This document shows, in pieces, positions 43,814-52,756 of a stretch of 64,000 nucleotides of DNA. The notes beneath the pieces were generated by a model that made no database searches, had not been told where the DNA came from, and saw only the letters and a program-made list of their open reading frames with translations. The position numbers were made by a program, and so were the translations under genes. Numbering within the stretch: the first letter of the stretch is position 1; each line of letters begins with the position of its first letter. This stretch comes from Halocatena pleomorpha (GTDB lineage: Archaea > Halobacteriota > Halobacteria > Halobacteriales > Haloarculaceae). Location: contig NZ_RRCH01000033.1 in the NCBI RefSeq assembly GCF_003862495.1, forward strand, positions 1 to 64,000, in the 5' to 3' direction.

Positions 43814-46524
43814 TAATTGACCGTCACCTCCGATATCTGCCGATCTTTCGTCACCGAAATGGTGTAGTCGGTCATTGAATCGAACGTTTCGTCGTGACTG
43901 ATAACCGTAAGCTGTTCGAAGCTATCCAGTTGTTTTAACTGTGTGACTAAATTTCGTTTCTTCTGCCGATCGAGATTCGCCGTCGGCTCATCCAAAAATG
44001 CGACGCCGATTGATGCCAGCTGTTCGAGGATGGCAAGCCGCACAGCGAGTGCAGCCGCCATCTTCTCACCGCCACTCAACGTCGTAAACGATTTCCTCAC
44101 GTCTGCATCGTGCACGACGATCTCGTAATCACTTGTCCACTCAAGTGTCTCGGCAGATGCTCCCCGAATCGTCCGGAACAACTCGTTCGCCCGCGTGCCG
44201 ATCCGGTCGGTGATGATCTCCCGCATCTTGGGTCCGGCTTCTCTGACGTTCTCCCGAACCCATTCCGCGAACTGCTGGTCTGCCTTCAACTCCTTCAGCT
44301 GCTGCAGCTTCTCCTGGCGTTCTCCTAACTTCGTCTCCAAGCGTTCGATTTCTTCGTGTGCGTCGCGGAGGGTCTCCTCTTTCTCTTCGAGAGCACCTTT
44401 CGCTCGCTGTATCTCCCCTTTCAGATCCTCAATGTCCGACTCAAGTGTCTCCAGCCGATCCTCCTCAAACGATGCTTCCGTCTCTTCAAGTTTGGTCTCT
44501 GTCTCTTCGAGAGCTCCTTCGAGCTCCTCACGTTCATCCTGCAAGTCGTCGACAGTTTCCTGGCGAGCCTCCACTTGTGAGGCCTGTTGCTCGTGCTTGA
44601 TATACGTCTGGTACGCCGACTCAGTCTCCTCTAGCGTCTCTTTGGCCTCCGCCAATTTCTCATCTACCTCCTCATACTCCTGCAACTCGTCTTCGATTTC
44701 CTCCAACGTCGAAGTAGCAGAGTCAAGGTCCGCGCGTTTTTCCTCCAGCTTGTCCGGCACGTCGGTGTGCTCCTGTACTCGGAACGTAGCAGTCCGGTAC
44801 TCTTCGTATGCGTCCTTCAGTTCGTCCCGCTCCGCTTCGAGAGCTGGGAGTTCCGCTAACCCTTCTTCGAGATTTTCTAGCTTTGTCCTCGTCTCTTCCT
44901 TCTCTCCCCGGAATTTGTCGAGGTCGACTTCCAGTGACTCAATCATCTCACGGTAGATCGGGAGCTTATCAGCACGTCGCTTGACTTCCTGGGCCTCCTC
45001 ACGTCGCTCACGCAAGTTGGATAACTCTTCACTGAGGCTCTCGCGTTCCGTCTTAATCTCGTCAATCCGGGCTTCACGTTGCTCAATCGCGTCCAACTGG
45101 TGTTCTTCGTTCAACGGACGGTCACACGTCGGGCACGGTGCATTCACATCCGTGTCACGCAACCGTTCCAACTGATTTTTCAGCCGTTTCCGTTCGTTCG
45201 TTAGTTGCTGTCGGCGAGCCGTCCGGTCATTGATTTCATTGTCGAGTTCTTCCGGATTCGTCGTTGCCTCCCACTCGTCCTCAATCTCTTCGACCGTCTC
45301 ATCTAGCGACTCAATCTCTTCTTGCTTCGAGTCGATGTCTCTGGAAAGGCTCTGGATCTGCTCTTGTAACTCCTCAACCTCGTCCTCGCGTTGCTGCAGC
45401 GAGACGATCTTTTCGTCAAGTTCTTCATATCGTTCCGTCTCGTCCTTACACGTCTCCAGCGTTTCCCGAGCCGATTTTAACGTCTCTAAATCATCCTCAA
45501 GCTGTTCAACTTTGAATGTGATCGACGCGATCTTCTGTTCGTGATCGTTTTTCTGTTCAACGAGTTCAGCCCGTTCCTCCTCTCGTTTTTCTAATTCGTT
45601 CAGCCGGTCATTCACCTCCGTATGCAGACGGTATTCCTCACGATTGGCTTCACACTGCTCCTGAGCCGTCTCAGCGGCACGAAGCTCATCTCTTGCAGTC
45701 TCTAACGCTTCCCTGGTAGATTCAAGCTCCAGTTCTAATGAAGAGATAGTCTGTTCGAGGCTGTCAATCTCCGCCTGCACTTGCTCCAACTCATCACGTT
45801 GTGCATCTTTCGCGGCTACCTCACTCGTCATCCGATCAATCTTCGCCTCGATTGCTTCGATCTCCTCAGCCAGTGATTCCGCTTTCGCACGCTCGTTCGG
45901 CAGATCCGCCACTGTACTCGTGAGTCCCACAATCTCATCACGGAGTGCGCGTTGCTCTTTCTCAATCGCATCCGGAACCTCCTTGAGTCGCTCCCAGGAC
46001 GTTTCATACGCATCAAGATTCAGTAGCGCATCGAACGTTGCCTTCCGGGGCTTGGGATTCTGCGCAAAGTCAGACAGAAATCGGGTCTGTGGGACACCAA
46101 TACACGTCTTCCACAGACTCTGTAGTTCCGTTTTATCATCAACGTCAAATCGGGTGCATAACCATCGAATCAGCTCAGATTTAGAATCGATATCCTGATC
46201 AACCCAGTTATCGCCCTCGAAAGCATACTGGTGCACACCATAGTTCGACCGGCCAGCTGATCGTGTGACTCGGAATCGCTGCCGTCCGCTTTGTGTCTCC
46301 TGTTCGAACGTAACCTCGACAGTCCCGGAACTTGTACCCTCGCGCACGAAGTCTTTATTGTTGAATGGCAGTGAATCGAACAACGCGAACCCAATTGCTT
46401 CCTGAATCGTCGATTTCCCTGCGCCGTTCTCTCCGAGAATCGCCGTCACACCACCCTTGATTGGCACGACCGTTCGATCCTCGTATGACTTGATATCCTC
46501 CAACGCAACTTCCGTAACCCTCAT
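43813..46524 (-). CDS. rad50: Rad50-like SMC ATPase
   Basis: A 903-residue SMC-type ATPase. Walker A is ILGENGAGKSTIQEA near residue 30, the zinc hook CPTCDRPL near residue 463 between two long coiled coils, the signature TLSGGEKMAAALAVRL near 813, and Walker B VAFLDEPTANLDRQ near 845. With Mre11 it tethers and processes DNA ends. It overlaps mre11 by four bases (ATGA). It need not be the housekeeping copy, because the four-gene set with nurA and herA lies inside a defence island. Confidence 0.95.
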   Translation of the reverse strand: MRVTEVALEDIKSYEDRTVVPIKGGVTAILGENGAGKSTIQEAIGFALFDSLPFNNKDFVREGTSSGTVEVTFEQETQSGRQRFRVTRSAGRSNYGVHQYAFEGDNWVDQDIDSKSELIRWLCTRFDVDDKTELQSLWKTCIGVPQTRFLSDFAQNPKPRKATFDALLNLDAYETSWERLKEVPDAIEKEQRALRDEIVGLTSTVADLPNERAKAESLAEEIEAIEAKIDRMTSEVAAKDAQRDELEQVQAEIDSLEQTISSLELELESTREALETARDELRAAETAQEQCEANREEYRLHTEVNDRLNELEKREEERAELVEQKNDHEQKIASITFKVEQLEDDLETLKSARETLETCKDETERYEELDEKIVSLQQREDEVEELQEQIQSLSRDIDSKQEEIESLDETVEEIEDEWEATTNPEELDNEINDRTARRQQLTNERKRLKNQLERLRDTDVNAPCPTCDRPLNEEHQLDAIEQREARIDEIKTERESLSEELSNLRERREEAQEVKRRADKLPIYREMIESLEVDLDKFRGEKEETRTKLENLEEGLAELPALEAERDELKDAYEEYRTATFRVQEHTDVPDKLEEKRADLDSATSTLEEIEDELQEYEEVDEKLAEAKETLEETESAYQTYIKHEQQASQVEARQETVDDLQDEREELEGALEETETKLEETEASFEEDRLETLESDIEDLKGEIQRAKGALEEKEETLRDAHEEIERLETKLGERQEKLQQLKELKADQQFAEWVRENVREAGPKMREIITDRIGTRANELFRTIRGASAETLEWTSDYEIVVHDADVRKSFTTLSGGEKMAAALAVRLAILEQLASIGVAFLDEPTANLDRQKKRNLVTQLKQLDSFEQLTVISHDETFDSMTDYTISVTKDRQISEVTVN

Positions 46525-48041
46525 CGCTGTACTACCTCGGTTTCATCGCTAGCCTTACCGACCGGTTCACCATCCATCAATTCCATATCTTCCTCAAAAT
46601 CACTGTCCATGAATGGAGCTTCATCGATATCCAATACGACATCATCGGCTAACTCCGGAAACAGGTCGCGTCGTGCCGAACTCACCGAATCACAGAGAGC
46701 ATCAACGGCCTCCTCAGCCTGTGCCATCTGATGTGCGTTCCCCAATACGTTAGCGACATCTGTCGCTTGCTCATCGTAGCTGGATTCGTTCGCTATCGTC
46801 TCGAACACTCGGTGTTCCAGCGCCGTCGTGTTCAACCGCCCATTTTTGAACACTTCGCCTTCATCGATCTCCGAGATTAGCTGTTGTACGTCCGCCGTCC
46901 GAATCCCCGTGTTCACCTGCACATATAGTGCATCGCACTCGTCTTGCAGCCACGCTGCGAGTTCGTCTGTCCGGAAGTCCCCACGATCGAACTGTAACGT
47001 CCCAGTGAACCGCAAATCGATAATCGGCGCTCGCGGTTCACCACGGGCCATGAATGTGTCCTGCCGACAATATTCCTCGATCCGTGCTTGCTCTTCGCGA
47101 ACGTACTCTTGAAACTCGGTTTCGAGTTCACTCGGCGACTCATATGCCGTCACATCGAACTCTACGCGGTAGTATGGCCGTCGCTTCGTTGGATGATGGG
47201 TCACCTCATACTCGACCGTGTCATTAGCTGTTGCTCCGTTGGAGGACAGCGCAATCGAACAGTAGCCGTGTTCCCAGTCATTCCGACCTTCTCGCGTGTT
47301 GTGCGCTTCCGGAGAGCCAGGATTGAAGATCCATCCGGCAGACGCGTACCGCTTGTGAATATGCCCGAGTGCCAAGTAATCCACGTGTTCTTTCACGTCA
47401 CGGAGTTCTGCATGCGTTACTGTCCCGCCTAGCGTCGGGACTTTATCCTCGATTCCGAAATGCGCCAATAACACGGTCGCAACCGGAGCACCGTGCTCTG
47501 TGTTCACTGCTTCAATTCCGTTTGCCACCTGTTGTAACGCCTGCCCGGTTCTCGCACCTCGCCACTGTAATCCGAATACTCGAACTGGCCTATCAAACCC
47601 TTCTGCCTCGATATCGTAAAATCCAGCGCAATCACCTGGTTCATCCGGATCGTATGGTTCGAATTGGGCTGTTTCTGAATCAGCCTCTAGATCTGCCTTC
47701 AAAAACACGATATGACCACGACGATGCAGGTAATTCAACCACGTCACCTCGCGCGGCGTCAAGTTCTCGTCGTGATTTCCGCGGGACACCAACACGGGGA
47801 CATCGTCAGGTAACTGGCGTAGTTCCTGTTCGGCCTGGTCAAGGATCTTGGGGCGAAGATCTCGGGAGTGGAATAAATCGCCTGGTAAGAGAATCGCGTC
47901 CGTCCCGCGCTTCTTAATCATCTCCTGGAACGCAGTGCGCATGGTCGACACCATATCATCTTCTCGTTGTTTCAGGCCATACTGTCGATGACCAAGGTGT
48001 GTATCCGCAATATGTGTAAGCGTCAACATAGTGGTATCCAT
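46521..48041 (-). CDS. mre11: Mre11-like nuclease
   Basis: A metallophosphoesterase nuclease of about 506 residues. Motifs appear in order: HIADTHLGHRQYG, LLPGDLFHSRDL, VSRGNHDEN, LLAHFG and YLALGHIHKRYA. The C-terminal part is acidic and probably holds the Rad50-binding helix. The frame extends to 48107, but ATG 48041 (MDTTMLTLTH) is preferred because a CTTAAACTATT box lies about 20-30 bases upstream; ATG 48029 is an alternative. It is the first gene of the operon. Confidence 0.93.
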   Translation of the reverse strand: MDTTMLTLTHIADTHLGHRQYGLKQREDDMVSTMRTAFQEMIKKRGTDAILLPGDLFHSRDLRPKILDQAEQELRQLPDDVPVLVSRGNHDENLTPREVTWLNYLHRRGHIVFLKADLEADSETAQFEPYDPDEPGDCAGFYDIEAEGFDRPVRVFGLQWRGARTGQALQQVANGIEAVNTEHGAPVATVLLAHFGIEDKVPTLGGTVTHAELRDVKEHVDYLALGHIHKRYASAGWIFNPGSPEAHNTREGRNDWEHGYCSIALSSNGATANDTVEYEVTHHPTKRRPYYRVEFDVTAYESPSELETEFQEYVREEQARIEEYCRQDTFMARGEPRAPIIDLRFTGTLQFDRGDFRTDELAAWLQDECDALYVQVNTGIRTADVQQLISEIDEGEVFKNGRLNTTALEHRVFETIANESSYDEQATDVANVLGNAHQMAQAEEAVDALCDSVSSARRDLFPELADDVVLDIDEAPFMDSDFEEDMELMDGEPVGKASDETEVVQR

Positions 48042-48057
48042 AACCAATAGACCTGAA

Positions 48058-48068
48058 TAGTTTAAGAT
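48058..48068 (-). promoter_or_regulatory. TATA-like box of the mre11 operon
   Basis: On the minus strand ATCTTAAACTATTC lies 18-30 bases before ATG 48041, consistent with a leaderless start. It supports 48041 over the longer frame. Confidence 0.5.
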
Positions 48069-48478
48069 ATTGGATCTGATGAGCTCGGATAGCGGAGACA
48101 AAGACAAGGGGGATCTTTGTTCGAGAAGGATGTGAATGTGGACAGTAGGGAGCGACGGTGCTTCGTGGAATCTGTTGTCGGAGTCACGACCGTCCTAAAG
48201 AGGATTCTCTCCTTGAAGGAAGATAGTCTAAACAAAACTTATGTACCACGCCCTCTCGTTTTACGAGTGAATTATATGATGTGGAAACTGATCGGGCATA
48301 GAGCTATAGAAGCTATTCGGACTACTATCTCTAGTGCCGGGTTCGACCGACCAGAATTCCTACTTGAAAGCACGATCGGTGTTAATACCCCAGAATCACT
48401 ATCGACAGCACAGACTACTATCGCCAGTAAAAACTCAAAATCGTTCGTTAATAGTATTACCACTCAATAATTCCTCAT
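48069..48478. other. Divergent promoter stretch without a gene
   Basis: About 410 bases separate the leftward mre11 operon from the rightward restriction-methylation pair. I see no gene. AT-rich boxes near 48230-48250 and 48445-48460 may be promoter elements. Divergent starts leave room for joint regulation. Confidence 0.5.
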
Positions 48479-51400
48479 ATGCAAACAACACTCACCTATC
48501 GGACGAATCGCGACTTATTTTCCAATTACTATCTCGATGAGCATCTCCCCGAAACCGAAGCGTGGGACGAAATCAGCGAAGAAGAACTCCAGGAGGCCTA
48601 CGACGATATTATGGGCCTCTGGGAGAGCGAGAAGAGTACGGCTCCCAAGCGCAACGAATCCCAACTCGAGGAGAAGTTCATTCGGCCGATGTTCCGGAAA
48701 TTGGGAATTCCGTTCGAGGTCGAAGAGAGCACCAGTCGTACCCAACGCCGGCCAGACTACGGATTCTTCAAAACCGAAGAAGCTGCCCGTGACTCATTCG
48801 AACGTCGTGAAGAAGGTGGTGACTTCTATAAAAACGCCGTCGCCGTCGCAGACGCGAAACGATGGGGTCGCCCACTTGACACTCGGGGAAGCGGCGAGCA
48901 CGATCGCGATTTCGAGAACCCGAGCTACCAGATCCACGTTTATCTGCAGGAAACGCCCGCCCGTTGGGCCGTCCTGACTGATGGGAAGAAGTGGCGGTTG
49001 TACTACGGTCCGACCAGTCATCGGCTCGACTCCTACTACGAGGTAGATCTCCCGACGATTTTGAAGAGTGGTGACCTCGCCGACTTCAAATACTTCTACC
49101 TTTTCTTCCGGCACGAGGCGTTCCTCGAAGACGCCAGCGGTGACTGCTTTCTCGACGACGTCTACGGCGAGTCGAACGTCTTCGCCCAGGAGCTGGGAGA
49201 GGACCTGCAGGACAACATCTACGAAGCGATTAAGATCCTTTCGGAGGGCTTTCTGCAGTACCCCGACAACGACCTCAACGAAGATGACCTCGAACTGATT
49301 CACGACAGTTCACTCATCTACCTGTATCGGCTCATCTTCGTGTTGTACGCCGAAGCTGAGGGTCGTAAGCTGCTCGACACAAGCAACGAGATTTACGAAC
49401 AGTCCTACAGTCTGAATTCTCTCAAGCAAGAGGTCGCAGAAGAACTCGATAGTGGTAATCCGAGGTATCGTGACTGGCAGGACAACTTGTGGGACCAGCT
49501 GGACGAGCTGTTCAAGCTCATCGACCAGGGAAGCAACTCCCGTGGGATCCCTGAAAAGGATCTGTACATCCCGGCCTACAACGGCGGGCTGTTTCGCACC
49601 GATCCTGACGAAGACGACAGTCGAGAAGCGCGCTTTCTCGCCACCCACAATGTCGGCGACGTCTACCTCGCGCGAGTCATCGAACTCCTGACCCGCAGTC
49701 GGAATGACAACGGCGACGGGAAGATCTTCGTCGATTACTCCTCACTCGACGTCCGCCATCTCGGGTCGATCTACGAGGGACTGCTGGAGTACAAGCTCAA
49801 CGTCGCCGACGAGTCGCTTGCGCTTTACGATGGAGAGTACGAGAGTGCCGGCAAGGGCGACGACATCGTCATTGAAGAGGGGGGAGTGTATCTTACGACG
49901 GATAGTGGCGAACGGAAGTCTACGGGCTCGTACTACACGCCCGAGCACGTCGTCGAGTACATCGTCGAGAACACGCTGGAACCGCTCGTTGAAGACATCC
50001 GTGAGGACCTGATCGGATACGATTCGTACAGCGACGGTGGATTTGCCGAAGAATTCGCTGACCGCGTCTTCGACCTGAAGATCCTCGATCCTGCGATGGG
50101 CAGCGGGCACTTTCTCACAAGTGCAGTTGACTATCTGGCCCGCGAAATCATCGACGCCCAGGAGAAGCAGGCTGCACAGCAGGGCATCGAGACTGTCGAT
50201 GAGGAACACGACATCAACTGGGCACGACGAAAGGTCGCCCAGCTGTGTATCTACGGTGTGGATCTGAATCCATTGGCAGTGGAGCTGGCAAAGGTGTCAC
50301 TATGGCTTCGGACGCTCGCCGCCGAACAACCACTTGCCTTTCTTGATCACCATCTCAAGACCGGCAACTCGTTGGTTGGGAGTGATATTGAAGACGTGCT
50401 GTCAAACAGTGATGACACAACGGAAGAAGGCCAACTCACGCTCAAGCAGTCGTTTGCCCACACACGCCAGCGGGCACTCGAACACGTCACTGACCAGTTC
50501 CAGTCGCTGCTCTCGATTGACAATGAGACGCTCGCCGACGTCAAGGAGATGGAGGCAGTCTTCGAGGATGTCCGAGACGATCCGCTCTACCAGCACCTGC
50601 TGGCGATGGCGAACGTCCACACCGCCGACGAGTTCGGCCTGGACGTTCCGGAGGACGCATACGAGCGGATGGCAACAGCGCTGCGGGACGATTCATGGAG
50701 GGAGATCGAGAGTCAGGACTGGTTCGAGAGAGCACAGATGGTGGCCGCCGAGGAGGGCTTCTTCCACTGGGAGTTAGAGTTCCCGGTGGCGTTCTACGGC
50801 GAAGACGGTGATCGGGAGGAGGAGGCTGGATTCGACGCAGTCATCGGGAATCCGCCATATATGCGGATACAAACAATCCAGAGCACAGATCCTACTATCG
50901 CAGAGTACTATTCCAAAATATATAATTCATCCACTGGGAATTATGATATATATGTCATATTCACGGAAGGAGGATATGATCTGCTCAAGGAGTCAGGTCT
51001 TTTAGGATATATTGAGCCACACAAATTCTTCAGAGGTGAATTTGGACAAGGACTCCGCCAATACATAGCTGATGAGAAGGCGCTGCATCAGATAATTTCC
51101 TTCGGACATGAACAAGTTTGGAATCAGGTATCGGTCTATACTTGCATCTTAACTTTGCGGAAAAGTGCGAACAACTCTTTCCAATACGCAGAGGTTGATC
51201 CAGACCAAATGACAAAGCAATCTATTGAATTTCGAGATATTGAGTCGACGTATTCTTCCGAATCCTGGGTTTTCCATACAAAGAATGTGACGGAAACTTT
51301 AGAAAGTATTGAGAATGCAGGGCCGACATTGGGAGAATTGACCGAAGTTTTTGTTGGTCTGCAGACTAGCGCCGATCAGGTCTATCTCTTGGAGAGAACG

Positions 51401-52756
51401 GGCAACAAGACCAAAGATGGACTAATTGAAGTTGTAGATCAATTTGATGGAGACACTTGGCAACTGGAACCTGAACTCCTTAAGCCGTACCTCAAAGGCG
51501 AGGATGTTCACCGCTATGAACCATTAGAACCGAGATACTGGGTCATTTTCCCATATAATATCAGTGGGAATACTGCTACTTTTGTGAAAGAAGACGAGCT
51601 ACAGACAACGTATCCACATATTTATGAATATCTACAAGAACATGAAGGTGAGCTACGTGGACGAGAAGGTGGTAAAATGGATCATGAGCGGTGGTACGAC
51701 TACGTATACCCGAAAAATTTGACTAAATTCAAGAGAGAGAAAATCGTCACCCCCGAGATCAGCTATGGGCCTAACTTCACATATGACCCAGGGGATACAT
51801 ACCATAAAACGAAAGTATATGGTATTTTGCTTAAAGATTCAACAAATATCTCTCTGGAATACCTGCTGTCTGTATTGAATAGTCCTGTTCTCTGGTTCTT
51901 CCTTAGTAACACAGGATACACTCTACGCGGCGGCTATTTCACGTTTAAAAGAAACTACTTGAACCCATTTTCAATCCCGAGAGTTAGTGACGCTGGAGAT
52001 CCATTTGAAGTTGAGCGATTACAGGACTGGTACGAAGAGTATATTGATGGGGGAGAAATGTCGAGTTGTCCCCTGATCTCGGAAAATCTACGTGGAGGGA
52101 CTATTCACGACTTCTTGAGCTGGCTTGCCAGTGAAATGATCAAGTATAAGAAGAAGAAGAATTCACTGAATCTTTCCCTCCTCAACTACCTCGGCAACTA
52201 CAACGAAGGTCTCACCCTTCCAGACATCGGCCTCTTTCAGCCCACCACCCAAGACATCCTTAACACAACAACAGAGGAATACGAGAAGCTCCGTGTCGGA
52301 TCCGTCAGAACCGAGCACGACAAGTCCACCATCACCATCTATGCTACCGCTCGTTACAAACCTGAGGACGAAGACGACTTCAAGACCGACCAATGGGGAT
52401 ACACGGAAACAGACTACCTCGAAGCATTCTCGCTCACTGACCTCTCAGAGAACGAAGCCACACTCATCAACGCGTTCGTCCCCGTTGCCGTCGAGAAAGG
52501 TGGCGGTTTCGCCGACTTCCGAGAAAACGCCACCAAGACCAACTCAATCATAGATCGGCTGAAAGCGATAACGCTACCCGAACTCAATGACGTCGCCGCC
52601 GACCTCGATCGGTACATCCAGGTGAAAGAACGTACCGACGAACTCGACGCAAAAATTGAGAAGACCGACCAGCTCATCGACGAAATTGTCTACGATCTGT
52701 ACGATCTCACAGACGAAGAAATCGAGCTCGTCGAATCCGCAGTGCAGGATGACTGA
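48479..52756 (+). CDS. Fused restriction-methylation enzyme (Eco57I/type IIG-like)
   Basis: A 1425-residue protein. Near the N-terminus RRPDYGFF (about 91) and VAVADAKRWGRP (about 124) form a nuclease site of the D-(D/E)xK type. The N6-adenine methyltransferase has motif I ILDPAMGSGHFLTSA near 535 and motif IV IGNPPY near 790. A target-recognition part follows (GLQTSADQVYLLERTG, LNSPVLWFFLSNTGYTLRGG), and a coiled coil closes the protein. Part of the middle (about 50,860-52,150) is more AT-rich, so the recognition part may have been exchanged. It overlaps the SNF2 gene by eight bases. Confidence 0.88.
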   Translation: MQTTLTYRTNRDLFSNYYLDEHLPETEAWDEISEEELQEAYDDIMGLWESEKSTAPKRNESQLEEKFIRPMFRKLGIPFEVEESTSRTQRRPDYGFFKTEEAARDSFERREEGGDFYKNAVAVADAKRWGRPLDTRGSGEHDRDFENPSYQIHVYLQETPARWAVLTDGKKWRLYYGPTSHRLDSYYEVDLPTILKSGDLADFKYFYLFFRHEAFLEDASGDCFLDDVYGESNVFAQELGEDLQDNIYEAIKILSEGFLQYPDNDLNEDDLELIHDSSLIYLYRLIFVLYAEAEGRKLLDTSNEIYEQSYSLNSLKQEVAEELDSGNPRYRDWQDNLWDQLDELFKLIDQGSNSRGIPEKDLYIPAYNGGLFRTDPDEDDSREARFLATHNVGDVYLARVIELLTRSRNDNGDGKIFVDYSSLDVRHLGSIYEGLLEYKLNVADESLALYDGEYESAGKGDDIVIEEGGVYLTTDSGERKSTGSYYTPEHVVEYIVENTLEPLVEDIREDLIGYDSYSDGGFAEEFADRVFDLKILDPAMGSGHFLTSAVDYLAREIIDAQEKQAAQQGIETVDEEHDINWARRKVAQLCIYGVDLNPLAVELAKVSLWLRTLAAEQPLAFLDHHLKTGNSLVGSDIEDVLSNSDDTTEEGQLTLKQSFAHTRQRALEHVTDQFQSLLSIDNETLADVKEMEAVFEDVRDDPLYQHLLAMANVHTADEFGLDVPEDAYERMATALRDDSWREIESQDWFERAQMVAAEEGFFHWELEFPVAFYGEDGDREEEAGFDAVIGNPPYMRIQTIQSTDPTIAEYYSKIYNSSTGNYDIYVIFTEGGYDLLKESGLLGYIEPHKFFRGEFGQGLRQYIADEKALHQIISFGHEQVWNQVSVYTCILTLRKSANNSFQYAEVDPDQMTKQSIEFRDIESTYSSESWVFHTKNVTETLESIENAGPTLGELTEVFVGLQTSADQVYLLERTGNKTKDGLIEVVDQFDGDTWQLEPELLKPYLKGEDVHRYEPLEPRYWVIFPYNISGNTATFVKEDELQTTYPHIYEYLQEHEGELRGREGGKMDHERWYDYVYPKNLTKFKREKIVTPEISYGPNFTYDPGDTYHKTKVYGILLKDSTNISLEYLLSVLNSPVLWFFLSNTGYTLRGGYFTFKRNYLNPFSIPRVSDAGDPFEVERLQDWYEEYIDGGEMSSCPLISENLRGGTIHDFLSWLASEMIKYKKKKNSLNLSLLNYLGNYNEGLTLPDIGLFQPTTQDILNTTTEEYEKLRVGSVRTEHDKSTITIYATARYKPEDEDDFKTDQWGYTETDYLEAFSLTDLSENEATLINAFVPVAVEKGGGFADFRENATKTNSIIDRLKAITLPELNDVAADLDRYIQVKERTDELDAKIEKTDQLIDEIVYDLYDLTDEEIELVESAVQDD

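Noticed and set aside
44195-45544. Ser-rich plus-strand open frames
   Set aside because: They mirror the Glu/Leu-rich coiled coil of rad50 on the other strand and have no domain of their own.
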